64,000 bases of DNA, from the NCBI GenBank assembly GCA_041619555.1, contig JBFKDQ010000005.1, positions 46,023-110,022 of the forward strand, given 5' to 3'. This DNA comes from Oceanococcus sp041619555. Its GTDB lineage: Bacteria; Pseudomonadota; Gammaproteobacteria; Nevskiales; Oceanococcaceae. Each line of letters opens with the position of its first letter. Position 1 is the first letter of the stretch. This document shows, one piece after another, positions 26,159 through 34,676 of this stretch. The notes under the pieces are model-generated. The model was not told the DNA's origin. It made no database searches and saw only the letters and a list, made by a program, of their open reading frames with translations. Both the position numbers and the translations under genes were made by a program.

Positions 26159-27199
26159 ATGGCCAGCATCTGCATCTTCGGCGCCGGCAGCATCGGCTGT
26201 TATGTTGGCGGCCGTCTGGGTGCGAGCGGCGCCGCCATCCAGCTGATCGGCCGCCCGCGCATCGCCGAGGAATTAGGTCAGCACGGCCTGCATCTGAGCG
26301 ACTACCGTGGCGACGCCCTGCACTGGCCAGCCGAGGCCGTGAGGTTCAGCACCGCCACCGAGACCCTGAACGATGCGGAACTGGTCCTCGTTACGGTCAA
26401 GTCGGCCGCCACCACCGACACGGCCGACATCCTGGCCAGGCACCTGCGCCCCGGCGCGTTGGTGATCAGCTTCCAGAACGGCCTGGGCAATGCAGCCATC
26501 CTGGCGAAACGATTGCCAAAGCATCAGGTGCTCGCCGGGATGGTGCCCTTCAATGTCGTCCATCAGGGTCAGGGGCGCTTTCACCAGGGGTCGGAAGGCA
26601 GCCTGGAAGTCGCCGCGTCCAGTGGCCTTGCGCCGTTTCTCCCCGCCTTCAAGCAAGCCGGCCTGCCCCTGCTGCAGCACGCCGACATGCAGGCCGTGCT
26701 GTGGGCCAAGTTGCTGTTGAACCTGAACAATGCCATCAACGCCCTGTGTGGCCAGCCGCTCAAGCAGGAGCTGTCGCAGCGGGATTTCCGCCGCTGCCTC
26801 GCCCTCGCCCAGCGCGAAGCCTTACACCTGATGCAGATCGCCGGCATCCGTCCTGCCCGTCTGACCCCCCTGCCGCCCGGCTGGATTCCAAGCCTGCTGG
26901 GCGCACCGAATGTGCTGTTCCATCTGCTCGCCAACAAGATGCTGGCCATTGACCCCGAAGCCCGTTCATCCATGTGGGAAGACCTGGAGAACGGCCGGGC
27001 CACCGAGATTGACTGGCTCAATGGCGAGGTCCTGCGCCTCGCCGAATCGCTGCGCACAACGGCTCCGGTCAATGCCCATCTGATCGCGTTGATCCGCGCT
27101 GCGGAACGTGGCGGCCGGCGAGACTGGACCGGCCCGGAGCTTTACGCGCAACTGCGCCGGCTCGCCAGTTCAGGTCGTCCGCAGCCTCAGCCGCGCTGA
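26159..27199 (+). CDS. 2-dehydropantoate 2-reductase family protein (PanE/ApbA-like)
   Basis: A 346-residue NADP-dependent ketopantoate-reductase-type protein. The N-terminal FGAGSIGCYVGGRLGASG is the Rossmann motif, followed by VKSAAT, SFQNGLGNA and the C-terminal-domain WAKLLLNLNNAINAL, which carries the expected Lys-Asn pair. It is longer than E. coli PanE (303) and may reduce another 2-oxo acid; many genomes carry several such paralogues. Its 3' end overlaps the convergent DadA-like gene by 13 bases. Confidence 0.85.
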   Translation: MASICIFGAGSIGCYVGGRLGASGAAIQLIGRPRIAEELGQHGLHLSDYRGDALHWPAEAVRFSTATETLNDAELVLVTVKSAATTDTADILARHLRPGALVISFQNGLGNAAILAKRLPKHQVLAGMVPFNVVHQGQGRFHQGSEGSLEVAASSGLAPFLPAFKQAGLPLLQHADMQAVLWAKLLLNLNNAINALCGQPLKQELSQRDFRRCLALAQREALHLMQIAGIRPARLTPLPPGWIPSLLGAPNVLFHLLANKMLAIDPEARSSMWEDLENGRATEIDWLNGEVLRLAESLRTTAPVNAHLIALIRAAERGGRRDWTGPELYAQLRRLASSGRPQPQPR

Positions 27200-28455
27200 A
27201 ACCGATACGGCCGCGGGTCGATCGCTGGCGTCTCGCCGCTGATGAGTTCCGCCAGCAGCCGTCCGGAGCCCAGGGAATGGGTCCAGCCCAGATGACCGTG
27301 GCCGGCACACAGATACAGCCCTTCAATCGGGGTGGCGCCGATGTAGGGCACGCAGTCGGCGGCCATCGGACGAAAGCCACACCAGGGAATCGCCGCTTGC
27401 CGGTCATAGCTTTCCAGTTGTGACGGCAACAGATTCTCCAGCAAGGTCCAGAGCGCTTGCAGCCGTCCTGGGGGCAGGCGCCGATCCCAGCCAGCGAATT
27501 CGGCCGAACCGGCCAAGCGCAGTTGATCGGTGAAAGGCGTCAGCGCGATGTGATGATGATGATCGACCACCGCCAGCGAGGGCAGCCGTGCACCCGAGCG
27601 CGCCGGAACCGTCAGGGAATAACCTTTCACCGGCCGCACCGGCAAGCTCAGCCCCAGCGACCGAAGCAGGGCCGGGGTGTGCGCCGCCGTCGCCATCACC
27701 ACCCGATTCGCCGCATGCTCGCCCGCACTGGTTCGCAGCGCGACCACCCGTCCGGATTCCTGGCGGATGGCCTGCAGGGTCTCGTCGAAGCGGAACTTCA
27801 CGCCGGCCCGCTGCAGCGCAGCAGCCAGACCCACGCAATAAAGATGGGCATTGCCGGTTTCGTCCTGATGAAAATGTACGCCGCCGACGAACTGATGGGC
27901 CACCTCAGCCAGCAGCGGCTCGGTCGTCGCGATGCCGGCCGGATCGAGCAGTTCGGCTTCCAGTCCCAGGCTGCGCAGCAGATCCAGGTGGCGCCGCGCA
28001 GCCTGCAGGTCTGCCGCATGACGGTACACCTGCATGGTGCCGCGGGTGCGCAGGCTATAGTCCCACTCGACCGATGCACGCAAGGCCCTGAACTCGGCCA
28101 GACTCAGCTGGGCGAGCGCAAAATTCGCCAGAGTGGAGCGACGATAGGCCGCGGGCAGGGAATTGCGAAGAAATCGGAAGCCCCAAGTCAAATACTGCGG
28201 CAGAGCGGGCAAGCGCAACAGCATCGGCGCCTGTTCCCGCCCCAGCCAGGCCAGCAGGTGGCGCCACACGCCGGGCGAATTCCAGGGATCGGCCATCGAA
28301 GGCGTCAACATGCCGGCATTGGCGTAACTGGTCTCCAAGGCCACGCCCTCGCGGGCCTCCAGGATCTGCACCTGATAGCCCTTGCGCTGCAATGCCCAAG
28401 CCGAAGCCAGACCGGCCAGGCCGGCTCCGACGACCGTGATTTGCGTAGATCCCAA
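27187..28455 (-). CDS. dadA: D-amino acid dehydrogenase (DadA-type FAD-dependent oxidase)
   Basis: A 422-residue DAO-family flavoprotein. It has the FAD motif VVGAGLAGLASAWALQRKGY and the early ETSYANAGMLTPS, a hallmark of DadA. It also has PVKGYSLTVP and C-terminal CAGHGHLGWTHSLGSGR. It would oxidise D-amino acids to 2-oxo acids and pass electrons to the respiratory chain. The start is a TTG, the only possible one in frame before an upstream stop. A TetR gene is divergent with a palindrome between them, and serine dehydratase follows that regulator, which supports an amino-acid catabolism unit. Confidence 0.88.
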   Translation of the reverse strand: MGSTQITVVGAGLAGLASAWALQRKGYQVQILEAREGVALETSYANAGMLTPSMADPWNSPGVWRHLLAWLGREQAPMLLRLPALPQYLTWGFRFLRNSLPAAYRRSTLANFALAQLSLAEFRALRASVEWDYSLRTRGTMQVYRHAADLQAARRHLDLLRSLGLEAELLDPAGIATTEPLLAEVAHQFVGGVHFHQDETGNAHLYCVGLAAALQRAGVKFRFDETLQAIRQESGRVVALRTSAGEHAANRVVMATAAHTPALLRSLGLSLPVRPVKGYSLTVPARSGARLPSLAVVDHHHHIALTPFTDQLRLAGSAEFAGWDRRLPPGRLQALWTLLENLLPSQLESYDRQAAIPWCGFRPMAADCVPYIGATPIEGLYLCAGHGHLGWTHSLGSGRLLAELISGETPAIDPRPYRFQRG

Positions 28456-28472
28456 GATTCCGTTCTTATTTA

Positions 28473-28483
28473 TGTATCATACA
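28473..28483. promoter_or_regulatory. Palindrome TGTATCATACA between dadA and tetR
   Basis: A perfect 5-bp inverted repeat about a central C in the 59-bp gap between divergent genes. It is placed where a repressor would cover both promoters. It is a candidate operator for the adjacent TetR protein. Confidence 0.45.
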
Positions 28484-28514
28484 AGCATGAATATCTCTTT
28501 CCTTGCCCGGGTTC

Positions 28515-29162
28515 ATGCCGAATAATCTCAATACCCGTCAGCGCCAACAGCGCCAGCTGACCATCCCCGAACCAGGCCGCAAAGGCAACATCAAGGTGAC
28601 GCGCGAAGGCTGGCTGGCCTGCGCGAAGGTCGTCCTCATCGAGGAGGGCATCAGTGCGGTCAAGGTCGATCGCCTGGCCAAACGCCTGAACGTGACCCGC
28701 GGGGGATTCTACTATCATTTCAAGAACCACCATGGCCTGCTGGAAGACCTGCTGGAAATCTGGCGCAGCGAAAACCGCTTCACGCCGGTGCGCTTGCAAC
28801 TGGCCACGCCCGAAGAGGCGGCACGCACCCTGGAAGCCATTTGCGACGACGTGATGCACGAGCGCGGCTTCGATCCGCAGTTCGACATGGCGATCCGCGA
28901 ATGGGCCCGGATCTCCGCCCCGGTGGCCAGCGTCGTCCACAAGGTCGATGATGAGCGTACCGTCGCCCTGCAACGGGTGTTCGCCGCCATCGGCTACCCG
29001 CAGGATGAAGCCTATATCCGGGCGCGGGTGTTCTACACCCATCAGATTGGCTACTACACCATCGGCGTGGATGAATCGATCGATGTCCGCGAGAAGAACC
29101 TGCGAATTTACCTTGAAGTTCTCGGCGGCAGCGCCTTCCGGCGCCTGAGCAGCCCACCCTAG
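28515..29162 (+). CDS. TetR family transcriptional regulator
   Basis: A 215-residue regulator. Unusually, about 25 basic residues precede the HTH (VTREGWLACAKVVLIEEGISAVKVDRLAKRLNVTRGGFYYHFKNHHGLL, residues about 28-76). It is divergent from dadA and 14 bp upstream of the serine dehydratase gene, so it probably controls one or both. An in-frame TTG 12 bases upstream is possible but less likely than the ATG. The effector is unknown. Confidence 0.87.
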   Translation: MPNNLNTRQRQQRQLTIPEPGRKGNIKVTREGWLACAKVVLIEEGISAVKVDRLAKRLNVTRGGFYYHFKNHHGLLEDLLEIWRSENRFTPVRLQLATPEEAARTLEAICDDVMHERGFDPQFDMAIREWARISAPVASVVHKVDDERTVALQRVFAAIGYPQDEAYIRARVFYTHQIGYYTIGVDESIDVREKNLRIYLEVLGGSAFRRLSSPP

Positions 29163-29176
29163 GCCCTGCCGCCACA

Positions 29177-30598
29177 ATGGAAAGCATCAGCATTTTCGAG
29201 ATGCTCAAGATCGGCATCGGCCCCTCGAGTTCACATACCCTGGGCCCCTGGCGCGCGGTGCAGCGCTGGATATCCGAAGCCTTGCACGACGCCCGCCCCA
29301 ACCGCCTGCAAATCACCCTGTATGGTTCGCTGGCGCTGACCGGCAAAGGTCATGGGACCGCCACCGCCATCGCGCTTGCGTTGCTCGGCCAGGATCCCGA
29401 AACCGTCGACATCGATGCGATTGATTCCCTGATTACCGAACTCGAGCATGCGCGTTGCATCCGCCTTCCCAATGGGCAGGCGCTGCATTTCGATCCGCAA
29501 GCCGACATCCTCTACAAGGGCGACGAGCAGCTGCCCGGCCACCCGAATGGCATGCGTTTCTGCCACTGGCAGGACGGCAGGCCGCACTGCCAGATCTACT
29601 ATTCCATTGGCGGCGGTTTCGTCATCGCCGACCATGACCGCACAGGAGCAGCGCCACCCCAGGCGCTGCCCTATCCCTGCCAGAAGGCCAGCGAACTGCA
29701 GAACTACTGCGATCGCGACGGGCTGCGCATCGCCGAACTGGTGCGCGCCAACGAACGCAGCTGGCGTGATGACGAGGCTATCGACAGACAACTGGATCTG
29801 ATCTGGCAAACCATGCTGAACACCATGTACCGGGGCTGCCATCGCGACGGCATCCTGCCCGGCGGGCTCAAGGTCGTGCGCCGCGCGGCCAGCATGAACC
29901 GGCAACTGCTGGGCCAGCAGCAGGTGGAGCACATCGATTCCCCTTCCGCCTGGCTACAGGCCATCCGTGAGCAGGCGCCGGGTTTCGCCAGCACCATGCG
30001 CTGGATCAGCTGTTTCGCCCTCGCGGTCAACGAGGAAAACGCCAGCCTGGGGCGGGTCGTCACCGCCCCGACCAACGGCGCCGCCGGTGTCATCCCGGCG
30101 GTGCTGATGTACCACCTGTGTTCCCGCACGCCGGAGCCCGATGCGGTAACCGTGCGCAACTTCCTGATGGTGGCGGGCGAGCTGGGCACTCACTTCAAGA
30201 AAAATGCGACCATCTCGGCCGCTGCCGGCGGCTGCCAGGCGGAAATCGGCGTGTCCTCGGCGATGGCGGCCGCGGCGCTGTGCGAAGCCCTGGGCGGCAG
30301 CGTGGCCCAGTCACTAATGGCAGCGGAAATCGCGATGGAACATCACCTGGGCATGACCTGCGACCCGGTCGGCGGACTGGTGCAAATTCCGTGTATCGAG
30401 CGCAATGCGATGGGCGCGGTGAAAGCCATCAATGCCGCTCAGCTGGCCTTAAGCCGGCATCCCGGCGAGGCGCGGGTATCGCTCGATGAGGTGATCCGTA
30501 CGATGGCACAGACCGCTCGCGACATGAGCAGCAACTACAAGGAAACGTCCCTGGGCGGGCTTGCGGTCAATATTGCCGTCAATCACCCCGAGTGCTGA
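29177..30598 (+). CDS. sdaA: L-serine ammonia-lyase (iron-sulfur, single chain)
   Basis: A 473-residue SdaA/SdaB-type enzyme converting L-serine to pyruvate and ammonia. The N-terminal beta domain begins ISIFEMLKIGIGPSSSHTLGP, and the alpha domain has APTNGAAGVIP. The three Cys residues expected to bind the [4Fe-4S] cluster are in AAGGCQAE, MTCDPVGG and QIPCIERN. Full length. It follows the TetR gene by 14 bases. Together with dadA and the Tdh/Kbl pair nearby, it fits a serine/threonine/D-amino-acid catabolism neighbourhood. Confidence 0.95.
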   Translation: MESISIFEMLKIGIGPSSSHTLGPWRAVQRWISEALHDARPNRLQITLYGSLALTGKGHGTATAIALALLGQDPETVDIDAIDSLITELEHARCIRLPNGQALHFDPQADILYKGDEQLPGHPNGMRFCHWQDGRPHCQIYYSIGGGFVIADHDRTGAAPPQALPYPCQKASELQNYCDRDGLRIAELVRANERSWRDDEAIDRQLDLIWQTMLNTMYRGCHRDGILPGGLKVVRRAASMNRQLLGQQQVEHIDSPSAWLQAIREQAPGFASTMRWISCFALAVNEENASLGRVVTAPTNGAAGVIPAVLMYHLCSRTPEPDAVTVRNFLMVAGELGTHFKKNATISAAAGGCQAEIGVSSAMAAAALCEALGGSVAQSLMAAEIAMEHHLGMTCDPVGGLVQIPCIERNAMGAVKAINAAQLALSRHPGEARVSLDEVIRTMAQTARDMSSNYKETSLGGLAVNIAVNHPEC

Positions 30599-30655
30599 AG
30601 TCTCAGTCCGGGGCCAGGATTCGATCGCGGCCCCACGCGAACATGGCGCAGAGGC

Positions 30656-31252
30656 CTAGTCCTTGACGTTCTCGCCGCCGTCTTCGAGATCGGCGGGACG
30701 GCGCCAGTAGCTGTACTGCGGCGTCCAGGTCGAGGCATCCTCACCCGCCAGGCTGAGCACGCTCCAGATCGAGCAGAAATCATCCCCGGGACCGAAGCTC
30801 GTCGCGTTCAGGCGAAAAATCCGTTCGCCATCACGCCGGTAGCAGACCATGCCGGGATAATTGCCCTCGCCAGGCACCACCGACTGCTCCTGGATGTAGG
30901 CGCCGCCGTCGTGCGAGGCCATGCGGAAACGCCAGCCGCGGGCATTGGCCATGCGGCGCTGCTCGGCGGGACTGTCCTTGGACAAAAGGGCGACCGCGAA
31001 ACGGTCCTCCAGATGCGGCAGGAAGCCGTTCAAACCATCGGCCCACAGGGTGCAATAGCGACAGCCCTGCCCCATGTTATGAATCGCAAACAGCACTTTG
31101 TGCTCGCCGAACAGGTCCAGCAGGCTCAACTCCCCGCTGAGGTCCCGCAATGGATAGTTCTGGATGCGTTGCGGCTCGGATTTCTTGCGCAGGCCATCAA
31201 GCTGCTGCTTCAGATCGAAGATCTGTTTTTCCAGTTTCTGAATGTCTTCCAT
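30656..31252 (-). CDS. DUF899-like (thioredoxin-fold) protein
   Basis: A 198-residue protein with an N-terminal coiled-coil-like heptad segment, then the DUF899 pattern: LLDLFGEHKVLFAIHNM, GQGCRYCTLWADGLNGFLPHL (a C-x-x-C in the redox-loop position), VALLSKDSPAEQRRMANARGW, and a late region with aromatic residues. The family belongs to the AhpC/thioredoxin-like fold, but no reaction is established. It is preceded by a G-rich ribosome site. It lies upstream of no obvious partner and is convergent with sdaA. Confidence 0.8.
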   Translation of the reverse strand: MEDIQKLEKQIFDLKQQLDGLRKKSEPQRIQNYPLRDLSGELSLLDLFGEHKVLFAIHNMGQGCRYCTLWADGLNGFLPHLEDRFAVALLSKDSPAEQRRMANARGWRFRMASHDGGAYIQEQSVVPGEGNYPGMVCYRRDGERIFRLNATSFGPGDDFCSIWSVLSLAGEDASTWTPQYSYWRRPADLEDGGENVKD

Positions 31253-31292
31253 ACCCGTCCCCCCGGTTGAGTCGCCATCATAGCGCAGGATT

Positions 31293-32084
31293 TCAGCGAA
31301 ACAGAATGGCGCTCAGACGCGTACGCAGCGCGTTCACCCGCTCAGGATCATCCTGCCAGTAGGCCATCAGCCCCAGCAAAGCCTTGCGCGCGGCATCATC
31401 ACCATGGTGACGATCGGCCTTGAGACTGCCGAGCAGCGATTCAACCGCGGCATCCAGCTGCAAGGCCCGCAACTGCTGCAGGGCATCGGCATACGCCTTT
31501 GCCGCCGGCGTCTCCGAACCATCCGGCTCGCGCAGCAATTGCGCCGCCAGCAGCTTGAGCTGCTCGGCCTCGGCCGCCTCATCGGCATTGACCGGCAAGC
31601 GTCCCAGCAGACTCTGCGCTTCCGCTGGCGCCGACCACAGCTTGGCCTTGGCGAGCAGGAACAGCGCGGATGGAAGGTCGGGCTGCCGCGCCAGCACAGG
31701 CTCCAGCAGGCCGCTCGCCGCCTCGCTGTCACCGGCACGCAGCAGCGCAGCCGCTTGCTCGATCGCCGCCGCAAAGGGGCCGGGCAGATGCTGCGCCAGC
31801 CAGCGGGCAATCTCCGACTTCGGCAGGGCACCGGAAAACTCCGCCCGCACCGCACCGTCGATAAACAGCTTGCAATGCGGAATGCTGCGAATACCCAATG
31901 AGCTCGCCAGCGCGGGCTGCTCTTCGGTATTCAGCTTGAGCAATTGCAAGTGCCCGGCATGCTCCTGCGCCAGTTCATCCAGCACCGGCGCCAGACTGCG
32001 GCAGGGTCCGCACCAGGGCGCCCAGAAATCCACCAGCACCGGAATCTCCCGGCTCCGCTCCATGACCTCCGCTTCGAAATCCAT
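31293..32084 (-). CDS. ybbN: Co-chaperone YbbN / CnoX-type thioredoxin-TPR protein
   Basis: A 263-residue protein. Its N-terminal thioredoxin domain has WAPWCGPC (active-type CGPC, unlike E. coli YbbN, which has SQHC), and about 150 residues of TPR-like helices follow. YbbN/CnoX protects unfolded proteins from oxidation and hands them to GroEL or DnaK. The ATG at 32084 is the natural domain start; the frame is open for 17 further codons. The intact CGPC suggests true disulfide exchange. Confidence 0.9.
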   Translation of the reverse strand: MDFEAEVMERSREIPVLVDFWAPWCGPCRSLAPVLDELAQEHAGHLQLLKLNTEEQPALASSLGIRSIPHCKLFIDGAVRAEFSGALPKSEIARWLAQHLPGPFAAAIEQAAALLRAGDSEAASGLLEPVLARQPDLPSALFLLAKAKLWSAPAEAQSLLGRLPVNADEAAEAEQLKLLAAQLLREPDGSETPAAKAYADALQQLRALQLDAAVESLLGSLKADRHHGDDAARKALLGLMAYWQDDPERVNALRTRLSAILFR

Positions 32085-32156
32085 GCTTCGCTCTCTTGTC
32101 GTTTGCCTCGTGTTCTCCCGCACCGGACCGGCCAAATTCGGGCCAGCCGCGTGGGC

Positions 32157-33644
32157 TCAGCAGCAACTGGCCTGGAAATGCCGATGCCCCGGCTGAGCGG
32201 CCGAACCGCTGGTCAGTCCCTCACAACTGGCCGCCGCATGGCGATCGAGAATATCTGCAATTGCCAGGGTCAGCTTCTTGGCAAAGGGCACATGCAGGAA
32301 TTCGTTCGGCCCATGCGCATTGGAGCCCGGACCCAGCACACCGGTGATGACGAACTGCGCGGCCGGAAACTTTTCCCCCAGCATTCCCATGAACGGAATC
32401 GAGCCCCCCTCGCCGATCATCGCCGCCGGCCGGCCGAAAGCGGCCTGCGAAGCCGCATCAACGGACTGCGCCAGCCACGGCGCCAGCGGGGGTGCATGCC
32501 AGCCGCTGGCGGCCTTGTCCGCCTTGAAGCTGACCCGCGCCCCATAAGGCGGATCCGCCTCCAGGGTTTCGCGAATCCGCTGCGCCGCCACCTGGGCATC
32601 CAGGGTTGGCGGAAAACGGAAACTCAGGGTCAGGCTGGTGGATGGCCGCAGCACATTGCCGGCATCTGCCAGCGCAGGCATCCCGCCGACTCCGGTATAG
32701 GACAGGGTCGGACGCCAGGTCTTGCTCAGAATGATCTCGACACCCTCATCAGAGCACAGGCGTGCGCCGGGAACCAGCGGAAAACTGTCCCGCAGTTCGT
32801 CACCCAGAATCCCGGCCGCCTGGCGCGCCTGCTCGATGCGCTGCGGCGGAATCTCGGCATTGAGCCAGTCGGGAAACAAAGCCCCGCTGTCCCGATCTTC
32901 CAGGCGCGCGATCAACTGGTTCGCGATGCGGAAACTCGAAGGCACCGCACCGCTGGCGGCGCCGGAATGCACACCTTCGCGCAGGATGTCCACCCGCAGC
33001 ACACCGACCAGATTGCCGCGCAAGGACGTGGTCAGCCACATCTGCTCGTAGTTTCCCGCCCCCGAGTCCAGGCACACGACCAGACTGGGCTTGCCGATGC
33101 GCGCCGCCAGATGATCGACATAGAACGGCAGGTCCAGGCTGCCGGACTCCTCACAGGCCTCGATCAGAATCACGCAGCGGGCATGCGCGCGCTGCTGGCG
33201 CTGCAAGCTGATCAGGGCGGTCAGCGAGGCGAAACAGGCATAGCCATCATCGGCCCCGCCCCGCCCATACAGGCGACCATCTCGCAAGACCGGCTGCCAG
33301 GGTCCAAGATCCTCATCCCAGCCTTCCATTTCCGGCTGCTTGTCCAGATGGCCGTACATCAGCACCGTATCATCCACCGTGCCTGGCACCTCGATGTAGA
33401 GCAGCGGCGTGCGCCCGGCCAGCCGCACGACCTCCACGCTCGCCCCCGGCACGGCCTGGGCCCGACACCAGCGCTCGAACTGGCTGACTACCTTTTCCAT
33501 GTAGCCATGGGCCTGCCAGTCGGCATCGAACAGAGGCGACTTGTTCGGTACACGGATGTATTCCATCAGTTCCGGCACGATCTGCTCATCCCATTGCTGA
33601 TTGATAAATGCAGCCGCGGCAGCGTGATCCAGGCTTTTGTTCAT
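32157..33644 (-). CDS. M20 family metallopeptidase (dipeptidase-like)
   Basis: A 495-residue zinc-dependent M20 peptidase. Expected metal and catalytic residues are visible: His in LMYGHLDKQPEM, Asp in GRGGADDGYA, Glu-Glu in EACEESGS, Asp in VVCLDSGAGN, and a late His in GSNAHGPNEF. The dimerisation lid sits between about residues 200 and 330. It resembles carnosinase/PepV-like dipeptidases. It starts 3 bases past tdh and is probably co-transcribed from kbl, so it may feed amino acids into the same catabolic unit. Confidence 0.9.
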   Translation of the reverse strand: MNKSLDHAAAAAFINQQWDEQIVPELMEYIRVPNKSPLFDADWQAHGYMEKVVSQFERWCRAQAVPGASVEVVRLAGRTPLLYIEVPGTVDDTVLMYGHLDKQPEMEGWDEDLGPWQPVLRDGRLYGRGGADDGYACFASLTALISLQRQQRAHARCVILIEACEESGSLDLPFYVDHLAARIGKPSLVVCLDSGAGNYEQMWLTTSLRGNLVGVLRVDILREGVHSGAASGAVPSSFRIANQLIARLEDRDSGALFPDWLNAEIPPQRIEQARQAAGILGDELRDSFPLVPGARLCSDEGVEIILSKTWRPTLSYTGVGGMPALADAGNVLRPSTSLTLSFRFPPTLDAQVAAQRIRETLEADPPYGARVSFKADKAASGWHAPPLAPWLAQSVDAASQAAFGRPAAMIGEGGSIPFMGMLGEKFPAAQFVITGVLGPGSNAHGPNEFLHVPFAKKLTLAIADILDRHAAASCEGLTSGSAAQPGHRHFQASCC

Positions 33645-33647
33645 GAC

Positions 33648-34676
33648 TCAGACCTTCCAGTTCAGCAGGACCTTGCCGGACTGGCCGGAGGCCATCACAT
33701 CGAATCCCTGCTGGAAATCATCGATGGAGAATTCGTGGGTGATGATGGCATCGACATTCAGCCCGGATTCCAGCATCGCGGTCATCTTGTACCAGGTCTC
33801 GAACATCTCCCGACCGTAGATGCCCTTGAGCGTCAGCCCCTTGAACACCAGCTTTTCATAGTCCACTGCCACCGGCCTGGACGGGATCCCGAGCTGGGCG
33901 ATGCGGCCACCATGATTCATCGCGCTGAACATCTGATCCATGGCCTGCGGGTTGCCGGACATCTCCAGTCCAACATCGAAACCCTCGACCATGCCGAGTT
34001 CACGCTGCACGGTCTGCAGGTCTTCCCGTGCCACGTTCACCACGCGATCCGCCCCCATGCCCTCGGCCAGCTGCAGGCGATAGTCATTCACATCGGTCAC
34101 CACCACATGGCGCGCGCCGACATGGCGGGCGATGGCCGCAGCCATGATGCCGATCGGACCCGCACCGGTGATCAGCACATCCTCGCCGACCAGGTTGAAG
34201 GCCAGCGCGGTGTGCACCGCATTGCCCAGCGGGTCAAAAATGGCGGCATGGCGATCATCGATGCGATCAGGAATCGGGAACACGTTGACCGCCGGCACCA
34301 CCAGAAACTCCGCAAAACTGCCCGGGCGGTTGACCCCGACACCGACGGTATTGCGACACAGGTGGCGGGTGCCGGCGCGGCAGTTGCGGCAGAACCCGCA
34401 GGTGATATGCCCTTCCCCCGATACACGCTGGCCCACCTCAAGGCCGTTGACGTGCGATCCGATCGCGGCCACCCGACCGACGAACTCGTGACCGACCACC
34501 ATCGGCACCGGAATCGTATGCTGCGACCATTCATCCCAGTTGTAGATGTGCATGTCGGTCCCGCAGATGGCGCTCATGCTGACCTCGATCAGCACATCAT
34601 TCGGACCGGGTTCTGGCGGCGGCGTGTCAACCATCCAGATCCCGGGCTCGGCTTTCAGCTTGGACAGGGCTTTCAT
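33648..34676 (-). CDS. tdh: L-threonine 3-dehydrogenase
   Basis: A 342-residue zinc alcohol-dehydrogenase-type Tdh, the standard length. It oxidises L-threonine to 2-amino-3-oxobutyrate with NAD+. It shows CGTDMHIYNWDEW, GHEFVG, the structural zinc Cys cluster (CGFCRNCRAGTRHLC) and the coenzyme loop TGAGPIGIMAA. It overlaps kbl by 4 bases (ATGA), so the two are translationally coupled. Confidence 0.97.
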   Translation of the reverse strand: MKALSKLKAEPGIWMVDTPPPEPGPNDVLIEVSMSAICGTDMHIYNWDEWSQHTIPVPMVVGHEFVGRVAAIGSHVNGLEVGQRVSGEGHITCGFCRNCRAGTRHLCRNTVGVGVNRPGSFAEFLVVPAVNVFPIPDRIDDRHAAIFDPLGNAVHTALAFNLVGEDVLITGAGPIGIMAAAIARHVGARHVVVTDVNDYRLQLAEGMGADRVVNVAREDLQTVQRELGMVEGFDVGLEMSGNPQAMDQMFSAMNHGGRIAQLGIPSRPVAVDYEKLVFKGLTLKGIYGREMFETWYKMTAMLESGLNVDAIITHEFSIDDFQQGFDVMASGQSGKVLLNWKV

